NCBI RefSeq assembly: GCF_037622515.1
Contig: NZ_JBBJCN010000005.1
Coordinates: 186,001-250,000 of the forward strand
Length of the DNA: 64,000 nt
Source: Paradesertivirga superstes
GTDB taxonomy: Bacteria > Bacteroidota > Bacteroidia > Sphingobacteriales > Sphingobacteriaceae
Direction: 5' to 3'
Shown: one piece after another, positions 17,246-26,800 of the stretch
Layout of the letters: each line of letters opens with the position of its first letter
Numbering within the stretch: the first letter of the stretch is position 1
Translations under genes and position numbers: made by a program
The notes under the pieces: generated by a model
Databases searched by the model: none
What the model saw: the letters and a program-made list of their open reading frames with translations, nothing else
What the model was told of the DNA's origin: nothing

Positions 17246-17385
17246 CCACCCCCTTTAATTCCCCCGCCAGCGGGGGACACAAAGCGCTTTAAAACTGAAT
17301 CAAGAAATGAATAAAACATACCCCAAATTTTTAGATTGCCTGCATTGGCAACATGCTGTCCTCCGCTGGTGGGGGTAGGGGGTGG
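17246..17385. repeat. Long inverted repeat around a 77-base loop
   Basis: Arm 17246-17279 (CCACCCCCTTTAATTCCCCC then GCCAGCGGGGGACA) is the near-reverse complement of 17357-17385 (TGTCCTCCGCTGGTGGGGGT then AGGGGGTGG). They differ only by the TTAATT spacer and two substitutions. It could form a cruciform or a strong RNA stem. Confidence 0.75.
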
Positions 17386-17444
17386 TTCTGCAATTTGAAT
17401 AAATCGAATTCAGGTTTTAAGGGCTATAAACACATCTGTCCCGA

Positions 17445-17516
17445 CCAGCACGGGGGTAGTACCCTCTCTGCCTTCGGCATCTCTCCCAGAGGGCGAGAAA
17501 GGCCAGGGCTCTTTGC
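17445..17516 (+). repeat. Unit D repeat, copy 1
   Basis: CCAGCACGGGGGTAGTACCC, then CTCTCTGCCTTCGGCATCTC and GAGGGCGAGAAAGGCC, matches unit D copy 2 almost base for base. It contains a TGCC-TTC-GGCA mini-hairpin. Confidence 0.75.
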
Positions 17517-17727
17517 AAATGCCGTAAAGTTATTTCTCATTTGCTGGTGGGAGCTCAATGGAAGGAACAAACCTCTCGCGTCCAGTTTGAGGTTAGGGGT
17601 GTGTTTAATCCTTAAGTTAATGACATTGGGTGCGAGCTTCTAATTCGTATCCGAATGCTTTGGCTGCGCCGCCTCGTCATTTTGCCGATGCGATCGGCAA
17701 TCCGAAAGCGTTTTGTATATCATTTGT

Positions 17728-17802
17728 CCAGCACGGGGGTAGTACCCTCTCTGCCTTCGGCATCTCTCCCGGAGGGCGAGAAAGGCCGGCGCTCTCCTGC
17801 AA
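17728..17802 (+). repeat. Unit D repeat, copy 2
   Basis: The second copy of unit D, same orientation, about 283 bases downstream of the first. The main changes are CCCGGAGGG for CCCAGAGGG and GGCCGGCGCTC for GGCCAGGGCTC. Confidence 0.75.
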
Positions 17803-17915
17803 TCGTCATAACCTTGTAGAGGCTTTATCATATTCAAAAACTGACTGATAAAATTTCTCACAGTTTACATCCTTGTGTTAAATAATGTTAATTCCATTTA
17901 ATTAACCATGCCTTT

Positions 17916-17946
17916 ATTGAATACTAAAGAATTAGTTATACTTTCG
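17916..17946 (+). promoter_or_regulatory. Candidate promoter of the beta-barrel gene
   Basis: ATTG (17916-17919) and TACTTTCG (17939-17946) are separated by 19 bases. This is close to the Bacteroidota TTTG-N19-21-TAnnTTTG pattern, with one mismatch in each box, and ends 19 bases before the start codon. Confidence 0.5.
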
Positions 17947-17965
17947 TATAACCTAAAACCAAATC

Positions 17966-20785
17966 ATGAAACATCTACTATGGACAAGCTGCTTGCTTTG
18001 TTTGTCTTCATTCTCGCTTTTAGCACAAGATGCATATTCCGTTAGGGGCATAGTTCGGGATACCTCCGCAAATGCCGACCTTGTCAATGCTTCAATCGGC
18101 GTCTTAAATTCTAAAGATTCCACGCTTGTAAAATTTACAAGGGCTGGTTCTGATGGCTCTTTTTCGTTAACTAATCTGAAGCCCGGTAAGTTTATACTGC
18201 TGGTAACCTACCCAAAGTATGCAGATTATGTTGAAAATTTCACTTTAGACTCTGCTAAGAAAGCAGCAGATTTTGGAAAGATCAATATGTTTCTGAAATC
18301 TAAATTACTGGCTGATGTGATTATCCAGGGGAAAGTTGCGGCTATTAAAATAAAGGGTGATACTACTGAGTATAATGCCGGAAGCTTTCAAATACAGCCA
18401 AACTCTAAAGTTGAGGATTTACTAAAGCAGCTGCCCGGAATTCAGGTTGACAAGGATGGCAAAATTACCGCACAGGGAGAAACGGTAAGCAAGGTTTTAG
18501 TTGATGGCGAAGAATTTTTTGGTGATGACCCCACCCTGGTTACCAAAAATTTGAGGGGTGATATGGTTGATAAAGTGCAGTTGTATGATAAAAAGAGCGA
18601 TCAGGCAACTTTTACGGGAATTGACGACGGGGTTAAGACAAAAACCATCAATATAAAACTGAAAGAGGATAAAAAGCAGGGATATTTCGGAAAAGTTGAT
18701 GGTGGCGGCGCAGATGGCGACTTTTATCAGGGGCAGGCGATGTTTAATGCTTTCAAAGCAAAACAGAAGATTGCCGCCTATGCCACGGTTGCCAATACCG
18801 GGAAAACCGGACTGAGCTGGGAGGACGGAAATAAATACGGCGCTTCCAGTGTCGAAATGACTGATGGCGGAGGAATTATGATTAGCAGCGGGGGGGATGA
18901 TATATATTATAATGGACAAGGAATTCCTTCTGCGGAAACCGGCGGTGCGCATTATGATGGAAAATGGAATAATGATAAAGAGTCTATAAACACAAATTAT
19001 AAAGCGGGCGCTTTATCGATCGACGGAGTAAGAAATAATCTGTCACAAACAAATCTTCCGCAAAGGACCGCGAATGGTCTTGATACTACAGCCACTTTCA
19101 ATGGGAATGATAACCAGCAATTCAGTAACTATACTTTCAGGCAAAAGCTCGACGCGACCTACGAATTAAAAATAGATTCTTCATCCAATTTAAAAGTAGC
19201 TTTAGACGGAACTTTAAGAAAGAACAGGTCAAACAATTCCAATTTCAGTGAAAATACCCGGGAGAACGATTTTAGAGAGAACATAAATCAGAATAATAGT
19301 AACCGGATTACATCTAATGACGGAAAAAATAAATCATTGAATGCCACGATTTTCTACAACAGAAAACTGAAAAAAAAGGGCCGTACATTTTCAATCAGCC
19401 TTGGCCAGGCACTTAGCCAGAACGATGATGAAGGCTTTTTGTATTCGAAAATAAACTATTATGACGATTTAGGAACCTTTACCAGGGATACTGTAGTAGA
19501 TCAGTTCAAAACGAATAACTCGGTTAGCTCGAGGTTTAACAGCAATATAACTTTTACCGAACCTTTGTCTGCCACACTCTCTGTAGTGTTAAACTACGGG
19601 TTAAATCTTAATAACAGTTCCTCCGACAGAAAATCGTTTAATAAAGGTTCCCTGAATAGTTATGATATACTTGATGACGTGTTCAGTAATAACTTTGATT
19701 ACAACCAAACCTCTAATCAGGGGGGAGCAATCTTTAATTATAAGAAAGATAAAACTGTCATAAATTTTGGAAGCAAAGTAGACCGGGTAGTTCTGGAGCA
19801 GATTGATTTGAACGCTGATAGAAATTATAAAAGGAATTTTATCAATTTAAGTCCGCAGTTTTCCTACCAGTACAGGTTTACTCAATACAAATCTTTAAGA
19901 ATTGGGTATAACGGTAATACTCAGCAACCCGGTATCAACCAGATTCAACCCATCAGAGTGAATACTGATCCATTAAATATTTCTTTGGGAAATCCGGATT
20001 TGAAAGCGTCATTCCGAAGTTCCATAAATGTATCGTATAATACTTTTAAAGTGTTGAGCAATCAATATTTCTATGTTAACGGAAGCTATTCCTTTAATGT
20101 GAACCAGATTGTGAACAGTACTGATACCGATCCGGAAACGGGAAAGAGTATTTATCAATCTTTAAATCTTACAGATAAGGTTTCGTCAAATTATTATTTC
20201 AGAGGGAATTTTAGCAGAAAAATTGATGCCTTAGGATTTAATGTAGGGTTTAACTTTTCTGCCAATGGAAATAAAAGCTTCAACTATATAAATCAAGTCT
20301 TAAATACGCTGCAGTCTGACAGCTATTCAGGAGGTTTAAGTTTATATAAATACGTTGCTAAAAAATATGACTTTAATATCAATATGGGCCCAAGTTATAA
20401 CACCAATAAATCGACGGTGCAAAACAGGGTTAACAATAATGGCGGGGGCTTCAGATCGGGTGGTTCATTCTCAATTTATCTTCCCGGTAAATTGCAGATA
20501 AGTTCTGACTATGAGTATACGCTGACTAAAAAGACAGAAACGTTTAATCAGGATGTCGATTATTTTATCTGGAATTCTTCATTAAGCAAGAAGTTTTTGA
20601 AAGATGAAAGTCTGAAGTTATCTCTTTCAGGGAATGACCTTTTAAATCAGAATATTGGCTTTCGGAGAAATGCGTATGGCAACTCCATTTCACAAAACAG
20701 TTACACTACAATAAAAAGATATTACCTGGTTTCTCTGCTCTGGGATTTTAACAAAATGGGTGGCGGACTTAAAGCAAAAAACTAA
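17966..20785 (+). CDS. Outer-membrane beta-barrel protein (TonB-dependent receptor-like) with N-terminal carboxypeptidase-regulatory-like domain
   Basis: This 939-residue exported protein has a signal peptide at 1-20 (LLCLSSFSLLAQ). A carboxypeptidase-regulatory-like beta-sandwich follows at about 24-110 (YSVRGIVRDTSANADLVNAS). A plug-like region lies at about 130-230 (VEDLLKQLPGIQVDKDGKIT, SKVLVDGEEFFGDDP). The rest is rich in alternating aromatic/polar strands and ends in aromatic YYLVSLLWDFNKMGG, as in barrel proteins. This is the family often labelled outer membrane beta-barrel or Oar-like. Its substrate is unknown. It is followed at once by a GLPGLI protein, a pairing common in this phylum. 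There is no SusD-like partner, so it is not a typical polysaccharide uptake locus. Confidence 0.9.
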   Translation: MKHLLWTSCLLCLSSFSLLAQDAYSVRGIVRDTSANADLVNASIGVLNSKDSTLVKFTRAGSDGSFSLTNLKPGKFILLVTYPKYADYVENFTLDSAKKAADFGKINMFLKSKLLADVIIQGKVAAIKIKGDTTEYNAGSFQIQPNSKVEDLLKQLPGIQVDKDGKITAQGETVSKVLVDGEEFFGDDPTLVTKNLRGDMVDKVQLYDKKSDQATFTGIDDGVKTKTINIKLKEDKKQGYFGKVDGGGADGDFYQGQAMFNAFKAKQKIAAYATVANTGKTGLSWEDGNKYGASSVEMTDGGGIMISSGGDDIYYNGQGIPSAETGGAHYDGKWNNDKESINTNYKAGALSIDGVRNNLSQTNLPQRTANGLDTTATFNGNDNQQFSNYTFRQKLDATYELKIDSSSNLKVALDGTLRKNRSNNSNFSENTRENDFRENINQNNSNRITSNDGKNKSLNATIFYNRKLKKKGRTFSISLGQALSQNDDEGFLYSKINYYDDLGTFTRDTVVDQFKTNNSVSSRFNSNITFTEPLSATLSVVLNYGLNLNNSSSDRKSFNKGSLNSYDILDDVFSNNFDYNQTSNQGGAIFNYKKDKTVINFGSKVDRVVLEQIDLNADRNYKRNFINLSPQFSYQYRFTQYKSLRIGYNGNTQQPGINQIQPIRVNTDPLNISLGNPDLKASFRSSINVSYNTFKVLSNQYFYVNGSYSFNVNQIVNSTDTDPETGKSIYQSLNLTDKVSSNYYFRGNFSRKIDALGFNVGFNFSANGNKSFNYINQVLNTLQSDSYSGGLSLYKYVAKKYDFNINMGPSYNTNKSTVQNRVNNNGGGFRSGGSFSIYLPGKLQISSDYEYTLTKKTETFNQDVDYFIWNSSLSKKFLKDESLKLSLSGNDLLNQNIGFRRNAYGNSISQNSYTTIKRYYLVSLLWDFNKMGGGLKAKN

Positions 20786-20789
20786 TTAT

Positions 20790-21557
20790 ATGAAACGTAT
20801 CTATTTTACCCTTTTAGGCTTACTGTTTTTTACAGGTAATTTGTTTGCTCAATATGCCCGGTTTCCTACTGTAGGAGTCATTGAGTTTGAGAAAAAGATC
20901 AACATGCACGCTCTTATTAAAAAAAGCATTAATAAAGATAATGAGAGCTATATGAACCAGGCTTTTGAGCAATACAAAAAGAATCAGCCTCAGTTTAAAA
21001 CTCTAAAAAGTACTTTGTCTTTTACAAAGGATAAAAGCCTGTTTATTCCTATTGAAAGTCAGGAGAGTCCTTCTTTTTATAGTGGGCATCCTGCCGTAAC
21101 TCAAATTAATACGGTCTATAACGACCTTTCTGCGAACGCCAGCATCATTCAAAAGAAAGTATTTGAAGAAACATTTTTGGTCAGGGATACTACCCGAAGC
21201 ATTAATTGGAAAATAACTAATGAAATGCGTGACATAGCCGGATTCTCGTGTCGCCGGGCCAACGCGGTTATCATGGATTCAATTTATGTTGTAGCCTTTT
21301 ATACTGATGAAATACCTGTTTCCAGCGGTCCGGAAACCTTTTCCGGTTTGCCCGGGATGATTTTAGGAGTAGCGTTGCCACACGAAAATATAACCTGGTT
21401 TGCTACTTCAGTGACTGACAAGCCTCTGGCTAAACCCCTGGTGTCGCCTGCTAAAGGCAAATTGACGGATAACAAGGGCTTGAGGAAAATTCTTGAAAGT
21501 TCTTTGAAGCAGTACGGTGAATATCTTAGTATGGCTTTAAAAATCTATTTGCTTTAA
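20790..21557 (+). CDS. GLPGLI family protein
   Basis: A 255-residue exported protein starting at ATG 20790, chosen because a signal peptide (MKRIYFTLLGLLFFTGNLFAQ) begins there; the longer frame would start inside the upstream gene. Its family signature is FSGLPGMILGVAL near residue 200, preceded by NWKITNEMRDIAGFSCRRA. GLPGLI proteins are periplasmic or envelope proteins of unknown function found in Bacteroidota, often next to outer-membrane barrels. The start lies 4 bases after the barrel gene stop, so the two are almost surely co-transcribed. Confidence 0.92.
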   Translation: MKRIYFTLLGLLFFTGNLFAQYARFPTVGVIEFEKKINMHALIKKSINKDNESYMNQAFEQYKKNQPQFKTLKSTLSFTKDKSLFIPIESQESPSFYSGHPAVTQINTVYNDLSANASIIQKKVFEETFLVRDTTRSINWKITNEMRDIAGFSCRRANAVIMDSIYVVAFYTDEIPVSSGPETFSGLPGMILGVALPHENITWFATSVTDKPLAKPLVSPAKGKLTDNKGLRKILESSLKQYGEYLSMALKIYLL

Positions 21558-21712
21558 AAAATGATTTGAAATACTAAGCCGAAAACCCTGGAAATCTTTA
21601 ATGTAATGCCGATAAGCGCCTGGCGGCCCTCTTAATTTATCCGGAAGATCAGGTAAAATGATATAGGTCATTTTATCTAAGCGCTTTGATTCTCAAATTT
21701 GGCATTCACAGA

Positions 21713-22759
21713 ATGCATCACAAAACAAAAGCAATTGGGATATGGCTCCTTATCGGAGTCGGTATGATTATCGTTCAGGTTGTTCTCGGAGGCATAACCC
21801 GCCTAACCGGCTCTGGCCTGTCAATTACTGAATGGAAACCTCTGATGGGTGTTTTGCCGCCTTTAAATGAACTCGAGTGGCAGCAGGCGTTTCACAAATA
21901 CCAGCAGATCGCTCAGTTCAAGCAGCTTAATGCCCATTTTTCGTCTGCCGATTTCAAATTCATTTTCTTTTGGGAGTGGTTTCATCGCTTATGGGGGCGC
22001 TTGCTGGGTTTGGTCTTTTTTATTCCTTTTTTAGTATTTCTAATTAAGGGAGTGTTCACGAAGAGCATGATTAAGCCCTTGCTGGTTTTGTTTATTCTTG
22101 GTGCTTTGCAGGGATTTATAGGCTGGATAATGGTAAAAAGCGGCTTGAATGATAGAGATTTATATGTGAGCCATATCAGGCTGGCCATACATTTCGTCGC
22201 TGCAATGGTGTTATTGGTGTTTACGTTTTGGTTCGCATTGGAAGTTCTTTTTTCCAGAAGAATGCGGGTGTCTGATTCTTATCTGAAAAACTTCAGTCTT
22301 ATAATTCTCGCTTTAGTATTTGTCCAGTTAGTCTATGGCGCTTTTATGGCGGGCTTAAAGGCCGGTGTTTTTGCCCCCACCTGGCCTGATATCAACGGAA
22401 TGTATTTAATTAATGCTCCTGAAGTCCCTTTATGGAGAGCGTCTGTTTCTGATCCGCTTACCATTCATTTCATTCACAGGACACTTGCTTATATAATCGC
22501 CCTTTTATTAGTGGTTTGGACTTTAAAAGTCCGGAAAAAAAGAGGTAGTAATTTTTTTCATCAGGTAAAGTGGCTGCCCTTATTATTAGTCGTGCTGCAG
22601 ATGGTTTTAGGGGTATATGCCACTTTGACGAGCTATAAGGCAATACCGCAAGGCTGGGGTGTTTTTGAATGGAACGCTCAGATGCATCAGTTGGTGGCGA
22701 TTTTCTTAGTGCTTTCTTTAACCTTGATGGTTTTCGTTCTCAAAGGGCGGGAACATTAA
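21713..22759 (+). CDS. ctaA: Heme A synthase (COX15/CtaA family)
   Basis: This 348-residue integral membrane enzyme converts heme O to heme A for cytochrome oxidase. Eight hydrophobic segments carry the conserved features: the N-terminal VQVVLGGITRLTGSGLSITEWKP signature and paired histidines in FHKYQ, WEWFHRLWGR, SHIRLAIHF, HFIHRTLAY and MHQLVAIF that bind heme. ATG 21713 is preferred because it starts MHHKTKAIGIWLL; a TTG nine codons upstream adds only an unconserved tail. No cytochrome oxidase genes are adjacent. A bidirectional terminator follows the stop. Confidence 0.95.
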   Translation: MHHKTKAIGIWLLIGVGMIIVQVVLGGITRLTGSGLSITEWKPLMGVLPPLNELEWQQAFHKYQQIAQFKQLNAHFSSADFKFIFFWEWFHRLWGRLLGLVFFIPFLVFLIKGVFTKSMIKPLLVLFILGALQGFIGWIMVKSGLNDRDLYVSHIRLAIHFVAAMVLLVFTFWFALEVLFSRRMRVSDSYLKNFSLIILALVFVQLVYGAFMAGLKAGVFAPTWPDINGMYLINAPEVPLWRASVSDPLTIHFIHRTLAYIIALLLVVWTLKVRKKRGSNFFHQVKWLPLLLVVLQMVLGVYATLTSYKAIPQGWGVFEWNAQMHQLVAIFLVLSLTLMVFVLKGREH

Positions 22760-22769
22760 ATGGCATAAA

Positions 22770-22808
22770 AAAAGCCCCCGATAAGTGTCTGACTTTTTGG
22801 GGGCTTTT
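22770..22808. terminator. Bidirectional terminator between ctaA and lspA
   Basis: AAAAGCCCCC and GGGGGCTTTT form a 10-bp stem with A/T tracts on both sides. It lies between the converging ctaA and lspA genes and can serve both strands. Confidence 0.9.
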
Positions 22809-22823
22809 CGTAAAAAGTTTTTT

Positions 22824-23474
22824 TTATTCTTCAACAATTTCGCTGTGCGGAAAGCTTTCTTCAACTCTTTCCTCTTTAAAATAACGTTTCTGGAAAATAA
22901 GGATTGAGATAACTCCTATTGAAATAGCAGCATCTGCAATGTTAAATACAGGCCTGAAAAATACAAAATCTTCTCCTCCCCATATCGGAAACCAGGTTGG
23001 AATGATTCCCTGTATTATCGGGAAATAAAACATATCCACTACTTTTCCGTGAAACAGGCCGGCATAACCGCCGCCCTCAGAGAAAATTTTTGCAGTTTCA
23101 AAGTAAGTGCTTTCAGAAAATAATAATCCATAAAAGGATGAATCAATAATATTTCCAAGGGCTCCGGCAAATATTAAAGCTACATTCAGGATCAAGCCTC
23201 TGTGATATTTATTTTTTATTAGATATACCACACCATAACCAATCATAGAAACAGCTGCTATTCTGAATAAGGTAAGAGCAAGCTTTCCGGCTTCTCCTCC
23301 AAATTCCATCCCAAAAGCCATTCCGTTATTTTCGGTAAAATGGATGATGGCCCATTTCCCTAAAAGATTGAACTCCTGACCGAGAGTCATATTCAGTTTT
23401 ATCCAGAACTTTAGTACCTGGTCTGCAATCAGGATAAAAACTATGGCAAGAAAAGGCTTGTAATAAGCTTTCAT
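22824..23474 (-). CDS. lspA: Lipoprotein signal peptidase (signal peptidase II)
   Basis: This 216-residue inner-membrane aspartic protease cleaves prolipoprotein signal peptides. It has four hydrophobic segments, the TENNGMAFGM motif (47-56), the catalytic aspartates in GNIIDSS (D111) and FNIADAAIS (D181), and KVVDMFYFP between them. It is longer than the usual 160-170 residues because of an extended loop (about 118-170) between the two aspartates, a trait seen in Bacteroidota. The start overlaps the stop of the DksA-like gene by one base. It is the last gene of an ileS/dksA-like/lspA operon, which echoes the ileS-lspA order of many bacteria. Confidence 0.96.
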   Translation of the reverse strand: MKAYYKPFLAIVFILIADQVLKFWIKLNMTLGQEFNLLGKWAIIHFTENNGMAFGMEFGGEAGKLALTLFRIAAVSMIGYGVVYLIKNKYHRGLILNVALIFAGALGNIIDSSFYGLLFSESTYFETAKIFSEGGGYAGLFHGKVVDMFYFPIIQGIIPTWFPIWGGEDFVFFRPVFNIADAAISIGVISILIFQKRYFKEERVEESFPHSEIVEE

Positions 23475-23857
23475 TAACTTTGTTTCAATTTAGCTTCCAT
23501 GCTCAATGTAGTGTGAGGAACTGAGCGTAAACGTTCTTTTTGGATTAATTTTCCGGTTTCGCGGCAAATACCGTAAGTTTTATTTTCAATACGTACCAAT
23601 GCGGCTTCAAGATTCTCGATGAATTTTTTCTGACGGGCAGCCAGTTGATTTATCTGCTCTTTCTCTAAAGTAGCAGATCCATCTTCCAAAGTCTTGTAAG
23701 TTCCGGCAGTGTCGTCGGTTCCATTAAGATTCGGATTGCTTAAGGATTGCGTTAATGAGCCTAGTTCTTCTTTAGCGATTCTTAATTTTTCCAGAATCAG
23801 CTCCTTAAATTCTTGTAATTCTGAATCAGAATATCTTGTTTTTTCGTGGTTTTCCAT
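23474..23857 (-). CDS. DksA/TraR-like protein without the full zinc finger
   Basis: This 127-residue protein has a long predicted coiled coil (about 10-90) and the C-terminal signature YGICRETGKLIQKERLRSVP. The family's usual four zinc cysteines are reduced to one, so zinc binding is unlikely; this form is typical of Bacteroidota. DksA proteins bind RNA polymerase near the secondary channel and tune transcription during stress, but whether this variant does so is unknown. It lies one base after ileS and overlaps lspA by one base. Confidence 0.9.
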   Translation of the reverse strand: MENHEKTRYSDSELQEFKELILEKLRIAKEELGSLTQSLSNPNLNGTDDTAGTYKTLEDGSATLEKEQINQLAARQKKFIENLEAALVRIENKTYGICRETGKLIQKERLRSVPHTTLSMEAKLKQS

Positions 23858-23858
23858 C

Positions 23859-26800
23859 TTAAGCTTTAGTAATAGAGATTAGTAATTCTTGCTCATCAAT
23901 TTCAACTTTCTCGCCCTTGTTTAATTCGTTAACAAGTTCAAATGAGTCGGCCAGAATTTCAGCGCAAATATATGATAAATTATTTTTTACAGCTTCTGTG
24001 ATATAAGGGTGGCTGCTTGTACGTACATTAATCTTGTCGGTTACCTCGAAATCTAAATCTTTTCTTAAATTTTGAATCCGGTTTACCAATTCCCGTGAAA
24101 TACCCTCCTGTTTTAATTCATTAGTTATCGTAACATCTAAAGCTACGGTTAATTTGCCCATGTTTGTTACCTGCCATCCCGGTACATCTTCTGCTATTAT
24201 TTCTACATCATCAATAGAAACACTAAGGCTAAAGTCCTCTTTTTCAAACTGAACCGATCCTGTACTTTCAAATACATTCAGTTGTTCTTCAGACAAAGAA
24301 GTTATAAAGGCTGCTACATCCTTCATGTGCTTGCCTGCCTTAGAGCCAAGAGCTTTAAAATTAGGTTTGATCTTCTTCTTAATTATACCCGATGTGTCGT
24401 TAATGTATTCTATACTTTTAATATTCGTTTCAGAAAGAATAAGCTCTTTAACATGCTCAACTTTTTCCTGGAAACTGCTATCTAACACAGGTAACAGAAT
24501 TTTGTTTAGGGGCTGCCTAACGTTTATCCCTACTTTCTTTCTCAGTGATAAAATCATCGATGAAATATTCTGAGCAATAAACATCCTTTCTTCTAAAGCA
24601 GTATCAACCAGAGTTGCCTGATAAACAGGGAAATCTGAAAGATGAATGGATTCGGCTTTTTCTTTATTGGTAATGCTGTTCAGATCCAGATATAAACGCT
24701 CGCTAAAAAATGGAGCAACTGGCGACATCAGTTTGGCTACCGTAATCAGACATGTATATAACGTTTGATAAGCAGAGATCTTATCTTCTGTGTAATCGCC
24801 TTTCCAAAAGCGGCGGCGGCATAAGCGAACATACCAGTTACTCAGATGTTCATCCACAAATTCCTGGATAGCACGTGCCGCACGGGTTGGCTCGAAATCA
24901 GCATAAAAGCCATCTACTTCTTTGGTTAAGGTATTCAAAAGAGAAATTACCCAACGGTCTATTTCAGGCTTGTTTTTAAGGTCCGTTTCCGCTTCAGAAT
25001 ATTTGAAACTGTCAATATTAGCATATAAAGCGAAGAACGCGTAGGTGTTGTACAGTGTTCCGAAGAATTTACGACGCACTTCATCCAGACCTTCCAGGTT
25101 AAATTTTAAATTATCCCATGGAGATGCATTGCTGATCATATACCAACGGGTGGCATCGGCGCTGTATTTCTCGATAGTTTCGAATGGATCAACGGCATTG
25201 CCTAAACGTTTAGACATTTTATTTCCGGTTTTATCCAGAACCAGGCCGTTAGAAACAACATTTTTAAATGCGATGGAGTCATTCAGCATTATTGCGATAG
25301 CGTGTAACGTAAAAAACCATCCGCGTGTCTGGTCTACGCCCTCAGCGATAAAATCCGCAGGGTAGGAGGCTTCAAACTTATCTTTATTTTCGAAAGGGTA
25401 GTGCCATTGTGCATAAGGCATTGCTCCCGAGTCGAACCATACATCGATCAGATCGGGTTCCCGAAGCATTTTCTTACCTGTGGATGAGATCAGAATTAAA
25501 TCGTCGACATATGGCCTGTGCAGATCAAAATGACCTTCAGTAAGATTGTGCAGTTGCGCCTGTGCTTTATCTAATTCTTCATTGTCCAGCAAGCCACTGT
25601 TAATTGCGGCAGAAACTTTTTCTATTAACTCCTCAATAGAGCCGATACAAAGTTCTTCAGCACTGTCTTCTGTTCTCCAGATAGGCAGAGGCGTTCCCCA
25701 GTAACGTGAGCGTGAAAGATTCCAGTCGACTAAATTTTCCAGCCAGTTGCCAAAACGTCCCGTTCCGGTAGCCTCTGGTTTCCAGTTAATGGTTTTATTT
25801 AATTCTACCAGGCGTTCTTTTACTGCTGTAGTTTTAATAAACCAGCTATCCAAAGGATAGTATAAAACGGGCTTGTCTGTTCGCCAGCAATGCGGATAGC
25901 TGTGTTCGTACTTTTTAACGTCGAATGCTTTGTTATCTTCTTTAAGCTTAATGGCGATAAGGACATCGGTAGGCTTAAAATCAGAAGATTTGCGTTCCTC
26001 ATCGGTGTAGAATTCTTCTTTTACATAATGGCCTGCGAAGTCGGTAACTTCATCCACAAATTTCGCCTGACGGTTCACCAGAGGCTGCTGTTTGCCGTTT
26101 TCATCAGTTACCAAAACGGCAGGAATACCACTCTCTCTTGCTGCTCTAAAGTCATCAGCACCAAAAGTGGGTGCTATATGAACAATTCCGGTACCGTCTT
26201 CAGTAGTTATAAAATCACCTGAAATTACCCTGAATCCATTTTTCTGTAAATCTTCATTGCTGACATATGGCAATAGTTGTTCGTATCGCAATCCGACTAG
26301 ATCAGCACCTTTAAATTCCGCGGCAACTTCCCATGGAATCAGTTTGTCGCCCTCTTTATAGTCCTGAAAAGAAGTGTTTTGAGCTTCTGTTTTAAAATGT
26401 TTTGAAACCAGTTCTTTAGCCAGTACTACACTAACAGGAGAATACGTATACTGGTTAAATGTTCTGATTTTGACATAGGTGATATTATTTCCGATAGCCA
26501 ATGCGCTGTTAGAAGGCAGAGTCCATGGAGTGGTGGTCCATGCTAAAATTGCAGTGTCCTCAGCTTCATTCTGAACTAATACCGAAAGCAGGGGATGAAC
26601 CTGATCTTTTTTAATTCTGAACTGGGCAATGATAGAGGTGTCTTTTATATCTCTGTACGTTCCGGGCTGATTAAGCTCATGAGAACTTAAGCCTGTACCA
26701 GCAGCAGGTGAGAATGGCTGAATAGTGTATCCCTTATATAATAATCCCTTTTTATAAAACTCTTTTAATATCCACCAAAGGCTTTCTATATAATTGTTTT

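Larger units (their letters stand above)
17121..17965. other. Gene-free segment with inverted and direct repeats
   Basis: No credible gene in about 840 bases. It holds a long inverted repeat (17246-17385), two copies of unit D and, at its right end, a promoter for the beta-barrel gene. Short frames here follow the repeats and have no family resemblance. Confidence 0.7.

Noticed and set aside
17353..17861. Small frames over the unit D copies
   Set aside because: They arise from the repeats and show no start context, signal or family pattern.
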